The translations under genes were made by a program, and so were the position numbers. The notes under the pieces are model-generated. The model saw only the letters and a program-made list of their open reading frames with translations, ran no database searches and had not been told where the DNA came from. From the NCBI GenBank assembly GCA_030050125.1, contig JASIJN010000376.1:1-5946 (forward strand): DNA of 5,946 bases, written 5' to 3'. Source of the DNA: Streptosporangiaceae bacterium. GTDB taxonomy: Bacteria; Actinomycetota; Actinomycetes; Streptosporangiales; Streptosporangiaceae. Positions 1-4,576 of the stretch are shown here, one piece after another (the stretch's first letter is position 1; the number at the start of each line of letters is the position of its first letter).

Positions 1-605
1 GCCGGGGCAGGAGCGGTCTTCTCGGCGGGCGGCAGCGGCCGGACAAGGCCCAGCGCCACCACCTCGTTGGCCAGCCGGACCCGGCGGTTCGCGCCCTCGG
101 GAATCCGGAACTTCTGATACAGCCGCAGCAGGTGCTGCTTGACCGCGGCCTCGGTCACCACCAGGTCCGCGGCGATCTGGCGGGCCGTGGCCGGCGCCAC
201 GAACGCCTCGTCGGACAGGGCAGGCCGGCACAGCGAGGTCACCACGTCCAGCTCCCGCCGGGTGAGCTCGGGCGCCGCGGGGCGCCGCAGCTCGACCTCG
301 GCGGACAGCTCCTCGGCCGCGAGGCCGAACACCCGGCAGCGGGCCGATCCGAAGCTCAGCACGTCGCCGTCCTCGAGCACCCGGCGCGCCACCAGGCGGC
401 CGTTGACCCGGGTTCCGTTGCGCGATAAGCCGAGATCGGTCACGTAGGCATAAGGCCCGCGGCGGACGATCTCGGCATGCAGCCGGGACACGCTCGGATC
501 GGCCAGGTGGACGTCAACGGACCGGCCCCGCCCGATGGTGGTCACGTCCTCCCGCAGCGGCGTCATCAGGCCGCTGTCCTCGACGCGGATGTAGGGGCCA
601 TCCAT
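1..605 (-). CDS. FHA-domain protein with C-terminal helix-turn-helix (3' end beyond window)
   Basis: An open frame read leftward from the ATG at 605-603 gives 201 residues with no stop before the window edge, so the C-terminus is missing. An AGGAGGA ribosome site (613-619) lies 7 nt upstream and fixes the start. Residues about 20-95 form a forkhead-associated fold: G25-R26 of the first conserved loop, S40 and H43 in VSRLHAE, and N63-G64 in SRNGT, the residues that contact phosphothreonine in this family. After a short linker, residues 113-187 resemble a LuxR/GerE-type helix-turn-helix: helix 1 begins LTRRELDVV, the scaffold helix is about 140-148 (TARQIAADL), and the putative recognition helix is 151-166 (TEAAVKQHLLRLYQKF). 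There is no signal peptide or membrane segment, so it is probably a cytoplasmic regulator that binds a phosphorylated partner and DNA. FHA-first order differs from EmbR, where the DNA-binding domain comes first. It diverges from citrate synthase; its target and kinase are unknown. Confidence 0.88.
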   Translation of the reverse strand, partial: MDGPYIRVEDSGLMTPLREDVTTIGRGRSVDVHLADPSVSRLHAEIVRRGPYAYVTDLGLSRNGTRVNGRLVARRVLEDGDVLSFGSARCRVFGLAAEELSAEVELRRPAAPELTRRELDVVTSLCRPALSDEAFVAPATARQIAADLVVTEAAVKQHLLRLYQKFRIPEGANRRVRLANEVVALGLVRPLPPAEKTAPAP

Positions 606-635
606 GAAACGTTCCTCCTGCCTGTCGAAGCAGCT

Positions 636-656
636 ACTGATTTCTCACTATTCAGT
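636..656. promoter_or_regulatory. Dyad ACTGA-N11-TCAGT in the FHA-gene leader
   Basis: ACTGA (636-640) and TCAGT (652-656) form a perfect 5-bp inverted repeat with an 11-nt spacer, 31-51 bp upstream of the FHA-gene start. It sits in the only A+T-rich island (about 632-665) of an otherwise very GC-rich spacer. It could be an operator or part of the promoter. Arms this short can arise by chance. Confidence 0.25.
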
Positions 657-712
657 TACCCTTTTCGGCGCTTGTTGTACCGCGGCCGGCGTCATGGATT
701 GGGCCATGGATT

Positions 713-731
713 GCGGGGCAGGCGCGGCCCG
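713..731. repeat. 19-bp perfect direct repeat, copy 1
   Basis: GCGGGGCAGGCGCGGCCCG occurs here and again, identically, at 761-779, a 48-bp step. The flanking bases differ on both sides, so the identity is limited to these 19 positions. It lies upstream of citrate synthase and could be one of two protein-binding sites. Confidence 0.75.
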
Positions 732-760
732 CGGCGGCCATGGCACGGGCACCTGGGTGG

Positions 761-779
761 GCGGGGCAGGCGCGGCCCG
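761..779. repeat. 19-bp perfect direct repeat, copy 2
   Basis: This is the second exact copy of the 19-mer at 713-731. It ends 4 nt before the -10-like TACACT (784-789) and so occupies the place where a -35 box would lie; no TTGACA-like -35 is visible there. Occupancy could block or assist RNA polymerase. The arrangement is seen in the sequence; the regulatory role is inferred. Confidence 0.75.
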
Positions 780-783
780 GAAG

Positions 784-789
784 TACACT
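784..789 (+). promoter_or_regulatory. Candidate -10 box of the citrate synthase operon
   Basis: TACACT has the TAnnnT pattern of a sigma-70-type -10 box in a GC-rich context and lies 29 nt before the citrate synthase ATG, which would give a 5' leader of roughly 20-25 nt. No good -35 box accompanies it; the second 19-bp repeat fills that space. Confidence 0.35.
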
Positions 790-805
790 GCCCAGCGAGC
801 AGTCC

Positions 806-814
806 GAGAGGAAG
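806..814 (+). promoter_or_regulatory. Ribosome binding site that fixes the citrate synthase start
   Basis: The purine stretch GAGAGGAAG lies just before the ATG at 819, with AGAGGA 6 nt away. It supports starting at MPEKSS rather than at the distant ATG at 477 in the same frame, whose extra 114 codons would run antisense through the FHA gene and the spacer. Confidence 0.7.
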
Positions 815-818
815 ACAT

Positions 819-1970
819 ATGCCGGAAAAGTCGTCCAGGGGGCTGGCCGATGTGGTCGCGGCGTCCACGGCGCTCAGCGACATCGACGGGCAGGCGGGCC
901 GCCTGTTCTACCGCGGCTACGACATCAACCAGATCGCGGGGGCCGCGACCTTCGAGGAGATCGCCTACCTGCTGCAGCGCGGCACGCCGCCAAGCCCGGC
1001 CGAGCTCGGCGGGTACCTGCGCGAGATGGCGGAGGCCCGCGCGCTGGGCCAGCTGGTGGCGGGCTGCCTGCCCGAGGTCGCCGCCAGCCAGGAGCCGATG
1101 GAGGCGCTGCGCACGCTGGTCTCGCTGGCCAGCGCGGACGACCCGGACAAGGATTCCAACCAGCCGGAGGCCAACCTGCGCAAGGCGGCCAGGCTGACCG
1201 CGCAGCAGCCGGTCCTGATCGGCGCCTACGAGTCGGCCCGCCAGGGCCGCCCGGTCCCGGCGCCAGACGCCGACCTCGGCCTGGCCGCGAACTTCCTGCT
1301 CCAGATCACCGGAGCCAGGCCGTCGGAGCGGGAGGCGCGGTTCTTCGACACCTGCCTGGTGCTGCACGCCGATCACACCATGAACGCCTCCACGTTCGCC
1401 GGCCGGGTCTGCGCCGCCACCCTGTCCGACATGCACTCCGCCGTGGTCGCGGCGCTCGGCACGCTCAAGGGGCCGCTGCACGGCGGGGCGAACGAACAGG
1501 TCATGCGCGAGCTGGAGGCGACCAGGGCGGCGGCCAGTGCCGCCGGCGGCGACCCGGTCGAGGCCGCGGCCACCCGGACCGCACGGCGCCTCGAGGCGGG
1601 CGAGAAGATCATGGGGTTCGGGCACCGGGTATACAAGGTCGAGGATCCTCGCGCTAGTCACCTGCGGACGATGTCGGCGGAGCTAGGCTCGGCCTCGGGC
1701 GACGACACCTACTACCGGATGTCGCGCCGGACGGAGGAGGTCGTGCTCGCTGAGAAGGGTCTCTACCCGAACGTGGACTTCTTCGCCGCCACGGTCTATC
1801 ACTACCTGCGCATCCCGACCGACCTGTTCACGCCCGTGTTCTCCGCCAGCCGGATGGCGGGCTGGACGGCGCACGTCATCGAGCAGCACGCGGACAACAG
1901 GCTGATCAGGCCGGACAGCGAGTACATCGGCGAGAGCGGGCTCACCTGGGTGCCGCAGGGGGCGCGATGA
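819..1970 (+). CDS. Citrate synthase, short type II (2-methylcitrate synthase-like) form
   Basis: This 383-residue enzyme condenses oxaloacetate with acetyl-CoA to give citrate, the entry step of the TCA cycle, in the cytoplasm. The citrate synthase signatures are in order: the substrate-side HTMNAST (H186-T192), GPLHGGANE with catalytic H221, GFGHRVY with H269 and R270, NVDFF with catalytic D320, and SASRMAGWTAH (342-352) with R345, then R364. These match the His-His-Asp catalytic triad. The length fits the short Bacillus CitZ / methylcitrate synthase subfamily rather than the roughly 430-residue hexameric Gram-negative type. That subfamily includes enzymes using propionyl-CoA, so specificity cannot be read from motifs alone; neighbouring icd and mdh, with no prpB or prpD nearby, favour citrate synthase. 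Its stop overlaps the next start (ATGA), suggesting translational coupling. Codons around 1629-1690 are less GC-biased than elsewhere (GTA, GAT, CCT, GCT, AGT, CTA). Confidence 0.95.
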   Translation: MPEKSSRGLADVVAASTALSDIDGQAGRLFYRGYDINQIAGAATFEEIAYLLQRGTPPSPAELGGYLREMAEARALGQLVAGCLPEVAASQEPMEALRTLVSLASADDPDKDSNQPEANLRKAARLTAQQPVLIGAYESARQGRPVPAPDADLGLAANFLLQITGARPSEREARFFDTCLVLHADHTMNASTFAGRVCAATLSDMHSAVVAALGTLKGPLHGGANEQVMRELEATRAAASAAGGDPVEAAATRTARRLEAGEKIMGFGHRVYKVEDPRASHLRTMSAELGSASGDDTYYRMSRRTEEVVLAEKGLYPNVDFFAATVYHYLRIPTDLFTPVFSASRMAGWTAHVIEQHADNRLIRPDSEYIGESGLTWVPQGAR

Positions 1971-2299
1971 GGCACTCCGCCCCGCCGGCGTCCCGGTCGC
2001 GCAGGCAGCACCACCGGGCGGCCGCGTCCGGCCGCGTCCGGTGGCAGCACCTGCCGTACGCGATCGTGCTGTGCGGGCTGACCCTGGCGTTGGTGTGGAT
2101 CCGGCAGAGCGGACAGAATGTCAAGGGGGGTACCTTGGCCGTGGCCGGGATCCTGTTCGTCGCCGCGCTGGCCAGGCTGGCGCTGCCGGAGCGGCGGGCG
2201 GGCATGCTTGTCTCGCGGCGCCGGCTGGCGGACGTGGCGGTCCTGGCGGCACTTGGTACCGGCCTGCTCGTCGCGGGGCTGGTGCTGCAGGAGCACTGA
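1967..2299 (+). CDS. DUF3017-type small membrane protein
   Basis: This 110-residue protein has a basic, probably cytoplasmic N-terminus (residues 1-28, rich in Arg and His) followed by three hydrophobic segments at about 30-45, 54-73 and 87-107. The segment between helices 2 and 3 reads ALARLALPERRAGMLVSRRR, which I recognise as the hallmark of the actinobacterial DUF3017 family. Length and three-helix layout fit that family, whose function is unknown; as I recall, members often lie beside mdh or folD in actinomycetes. Here the gene starts inside the citrate synthase stop (ATGA overlap) and is followed, after 59 nt, by icd, so it is almost certainly cotranscribed with TCA enzymes. No catalytic motif is visible. 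It may be a membrane anchor or regulator for its neighbours, which is speculation. A 10-bp tandem duplication lies in its N-terminal codons. Confidence 0.85.
   Translation: MRHSAPPASRSRRQHHRAAASGRVRWQHLPYAIVLCGLTLALVWIRQSGQNVKGGTLAVAGILFVAALARLALPERRAGMLVSRRRLADVAVLAALGTGLLVAGLVLQEH
2021..2040. repeat. Two-copy 10-bp tandem repeat inside the DUF3017 gene
   Basis: GCCGCGTCCG is repeated head-to-tail at 2021-2030 and 2031-2040, covering codons 19-25. Because the unit is not a multiple of three, gain or loss of one copy would shift the frame before the first membrane segment. Two copies of such a GC-rich unit may be coincidental. Confidence 0.6.
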
Positions 2300-2329
2300 C
2301 CCGGTCCGGGCCCCGGCCCCGGTGCCGGG
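2300..2329 (+). promoter_or_regulatory. Strong GC hairpin between DUF3017 gene and icd
   Basis: Starting at the base after the DUF3017 stop, CCCGG (2300-2304) pairs with CCGGG (2325-2329), and CCGGG (2306-2310) pairs with CCCGG (2318-2322). This leaves a small internal loop (T versus TG) and a 7-nt apical loop (2311-2317). All ten pairs are G-C. No T-run follows, so it is not a classic intrinsic terminator, but actinobacterial terminators often lack one. It ends 29 nt before the icd ATG and leaves the icd ribosome site free. Likely roles are partial termination, a processing or stability element, or a block to ribosome read-through. Confidence 0.55.
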
Positions 2330-2358
2330 AGAGCAAGCGATGAAGGGAACGTAGCGGC

Positions 2359-3588
2359 ATGTCCAAGATCAAGGTGGCAAACCCCGTTGTCGAGATCGAC
2401 GGCGACGAGATGACGAGGATCATCTGGCACTTCATCAAGGACCAGCTGATCTTGCCCTACCTGGACATCGAGCTCGACTATTACGACCTCTCGATCCAGA
2501 ACCGCGACGCCACCGATGACCAGGTAACCGTGGACGCGGCCTACGCGATCAAGCGGCACGGGGTGGGCGTCAAGTGCGCCACGATCACCCCGGACGAGGC
2601 CCGGGTGGCCGAGTTCGGGCTCAAGAGGATGTGGCGCTCGCCGAACGGCACGATCCGCAACATCCTCGGCGGGGTGGTGTTCCGCGAGCCGATCGTGGTC
2701 TCCACCATCCCGCGGTTCGTGCCGGGCTGGACGAAGCCGATCATCATCGGCCGTCACGCGCACGGCGACCAGTACCGGGCCACCGACTTCGTGGTCCCCG
2801 GGCCGGGCACGGTGAACATCTCCTACGTGCCGGACGACCCCGCCGCGGAGCGCACCGAGCTCGAGGTGGCGCGCTTCGCGGGCGGCGGGATCGCGATGGG
2901 CATGTACAACTTCGACGACTCGATCCGCGACTTCGCCCGGGCCACCATGCGCTACGCGCTGAACCGCGGCTACCCGCTGTTCCTGTCCACCAAGAACACG
3001 ATCCTGAAGGCCTACGACGGGCGGTTCAAGGACATCTTCGCCGAGGTCTTCGAGAGCGAGTTCAAGTCCGAGTTCGAGGCGGCCGGGATGAGCTATGACC
3101 ACCGGCTGATCGACGACATGGTGGCGCAGGTGATCAAGGGCGACGGCGGCATCGTCTGGGCGTGCAAGAACTACGACGGCGACGTGGAGTCCGACATCGT
3201 GGCCCAGGGCTTCGGCTCGCTCGGGCTGATGACCAGCGTGCTGATGACGCCGGACGGCCGGTGCGTCGAGGCCGAGGCCGCGCACGGCACCGTGACCAGG
3301 CACTACCGCCAGCACCAGCAGGGCAAGGCGACCTCGACGAACCCGATAGCCTCGATCTTCGCCTGGACCCGGGGCATCTCCCATCGCGGCCAGCTGGACG
3401 ATACGCCCGCTGTCGTCGCGTTCGGTGAATTGCTCGAGCGCGTGTGCGTCGACACCGTGGTGAGCGGAAAAATGACCAAGGACCTGGCGTTGCTCGTGGG
3501 ACCAGGCACGCCGTTCCTGACCACCGAGGAATTCCTCGCGGCGCTGGACGAGAACCTGGGCGCCGCCATGGCCGCCGCGACGGCCTGA
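2359..3588 (+). CDS. icd: NADP-dependent isocitrate dehydrogenase, eukaryotic-type homodimer
   Basis: This 409-residue enzyme oxidatively decarboxylates isocitrate to 2-oxoglutarate, making NADPH, in the cytoplasm. It belongs to the homodimeric subfamily that includes human IDH1, not the E. coli Icd type or the roughly 740-residue monomeric enzyme. By my residue count, positions up to about 315 match human IDH1 numbering without offset: T77, S94, N96, R100, R109 and R132 bind isocitrate; Y139 and K212 are the catalytic pair; D252, D275 and D279 bind the metal; R314 and H315 (in [11 protein letters not shown]) contact the NADP 2'-phosphate. All are present, so the enzyme should be active and NADP-specific. 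The start is set by AAGGGA (2343-2348), 10 nt before the ATG, and by the family N-terminus [16 protein letters not shown]. It follows the DUF3017 gene by 59 nt and precedes mdh by 31 nt. Its 3' part (about 3346-3540) carries unusual codons, including a rare ATA at I330. Confidence 0.97.
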   Translation: MSKIKVANPVVEIDGDEMTRIIWHFIKDQLILPYLDIELDYYDLSIQNRDATDDQVTVDAAYAIKRHGVGVKCATITPDEARVAEFGLKRMWRSPNGTIRNILGGVVFREPIVVSTIPRFVPGWTKPIIIGRHAHGDQYRATDFVVPGPGTVNISYVPDDPAAERTELEVARFAGGGIAMGMYNFDDSIRDFARATMRYALNRGYPLFLSTKNTILKAYDGRFKDIFAEVFESEFKSEFEAAGMSYDHRLIDDMVAQVIKGDGGIVWACKNYDGDVESDIVAQGFGSLGLMTSVLMTPDGRCVEAEAAHGTVTRHYRQHQQGKATSTNPIASIFAWTRGISHRGQLDDTPAVVAFGELLERVCVDTVVSGKMTKDLALLVGPGTPFLTTEEFLAALDENLGAAMAAATA

Positions 3589-3619
3589 CCCGCACCGACA
3601 ACTCGAAAGAGCAGGAGAC

Positions 3620-4576
3620 ATGACCCGCACAGGCAAGGTGACGGTGGTCGGGGCCGGGTTCTACGGCTCCACCACCGCGCAGCGGCTCGCCGAGTACGAC
3701 ATCTTCGATGAGGTCGTCCTGACCGACATCGTGGAGGGCAGGCCCGAGGGGCTGGCCCTGGACATGAACCAGTCCCGCCCGATCGAGGGCTTCGAGACCA
3801 AGGTCACCGGGCAGACCACCGGCCCGGCCGGCGAGGGCTACGAGGCGATCGCCGGGTCCGGCATCGTGGTGATCACCGCCGGCCTCCCGCGCAAGCCGGG
3901 GATGAGCCGGATGGACCTGATCGAGGTCAACGCGAAGATCGTGCGCAGCGTGACCGAGCAGATCGTCTCGCACGCGCCCGAGGCCGTGCTGATCGTGGTC
4001 TCGAACCCGCTCGACGAGATGACCGCGCTGGCCGCGAAGGTCTCCGGGTTCCCCCACCACCGGGTGATGGGCCAGGCGGGCATGCTGGACACCGCGCGGT
4101 TCAGCTATTTCGTGGCCGACCGCCTCGGCGTGCCGGTCGGGTCGGTACGCACGCTCACCCTCGGCTCGCACGGCGACACGATGGTGCCGGTCGCCTCCGC
4201 GTGCTTCGTCGACGGCAAGCCGCTGGCCGACCTGCTGCCCGCCGCCGACGTCGAGGCGCTGGTCGAGCGCACCCGGGGCGGCGGCGGCGAGATCGTCGGC
4301 CTGCTGAAGACCGGGTCGGCCTACTACGCGCCGTCGTCGGCGGCGGCCAGGATGGCCCGCGCGGTGGCCGAGGACTCCGGCGGGGTGCTGCCGGTCTGCG
4401 CCTGGGTGGACGGAGAGTACGGCATCTCCGGCGTCTACCTCGGCGTCGAGGCCGAGATCGGCCGGACCGGCGTGCGCCGGGTTGTCGAGCGGGACCTGAC
4501 CGGGTCCGAGCTGACCGCCCTGCGCCAGGCCGCCGAGGCGGTCCGGGCTAAGCAGGCCGACGTGGCGAGTCTGTAG
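3620..4576 (+). CDS. mdh: NAD-dependent malate dehydrogenase, LDH-like type
   Basis: This 318-residue enzyme interconverts malate and oxaloacetate with NAD(H), supplying oxaloacetate for the citrate synthase of the same operon. The N-terminal Rossmann fold shows GAGFYG (11-16), and acidic D36 ends beta-strand 2, as expected for NAD rather than NADP. R91 in LPRKPGMSR is the key specificity residue: malate dehydrogenases have Arg where lactate dehydrogenases have Gln. R97, N129 (VSNP), D157 and R160 (DTARF) and catalytic H184 (GSHGD) complete the active site. The length fits the Bacillus-type LDH-like MalDH rather than the roughly 329-residue form typical of Streptomyces, as I recall it. AGGAG (3613-3617) lies only 2 nt from the ATG, which is close, but the family N-terminus supports this start. 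Its last 29 nt overlap the end of the opposite-strand amidohydrolase gene. Lactate dehydrogenase is a less likely alternative. Confidence 0.95.
   Translation: MTRTGKVTVVGAGFYGSTTAQRLAEYDIFDEVVLTDIVEGRPEGLALDMNQSRPIEGFETKVTGQTTGPAGEGYEAIAGSGIVVITAGLPRKPGMSRMDLIEVNAKIVRSVTEQIVSHAPEAVLIVVSNPLDEMTALAAKVSGFPHHRVMGQAGMLDTARFSYFVADRLGVPVGSVRTLTLGSHGDTMVPVASACFVDGKPLADLLPAADVEALVERTRGGGGEIVGLLKTGSAYYAPSSAAARMARAVAEDSGGVLPVCAWVDGEYGISGVYLGVEAEIGRTGVRRVVERDLTGSELTALRQAAEAVRAKQADVASL

Larger units (their letters stand above)
606..818. promoter_or_regulatory. Divergent control region between FHA gene and citrate synthase
   Basis: This 213-nt spacer must hold promoters for both divergent genes. Reading rightward, there is an A+T-rich island at about 632-665, a weak plus-strand promoter-like pair TTGTTG (672-677) and TGGATT (695-700) with a 17-nt gap, a 9-bp direct repeat CATGGATTG (693-701 and 705-713), the 19-bp direct repeat, and a -10-like TACACT (784-789). 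The reading frame entering citrate synthase stays open through this spacer back to 477, but it runs antisense through the FHA gene and shows no protein family, so I treat the spacer as non-coding. Confidence 0.6.

Noticed and set aside
132..447. Two plus-strand open frames of about 100 codons
   Set aside because: They are antisense to the FHA-HTH coding region, are Arg/Ala/Ser-rich and match no family; typical GC-rich shadow frames.
477..818. N-terminal extension of citrate synthase from an ATG at 477
   Set aside because: The first part lies antisense to the FHA gene and the rest crosses the promoter spacer with its repeats. The extra 114 residues resemble no family, and a ribosome site directly precedes the ATG at 819.
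648..1661. Minus-strand frame (337 codons) opposite citrate synthase
   Set aside because: It mirrors citrate synthase codons and extends into the promoter region; no recognisable motifs.
2340..2354. Four-codon mini-ORF (ATG AAG GGA ACG TAG) just before icd
   Set aside because: A GGGAGA lies upstream and the icd ribosome site falls inside it, so a leader peptide crossed my mind, but four codons arise easily by chance and nothing else supports translation.
1942..3636. Long minus-strand frame (564 codons) opposite icd
   Set aside because: It mirrors icd, whose active-site residues are complete. The translation is His/Arg/Gly/Val-rich with no domain.
4530..4541. Palindrome CCGCCGAGGCGG as a terminator for the amidohydrolase gene
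   Set aside because: The loop would be very small, it lies within mdh codons, and such palindromes are common at this GC content.
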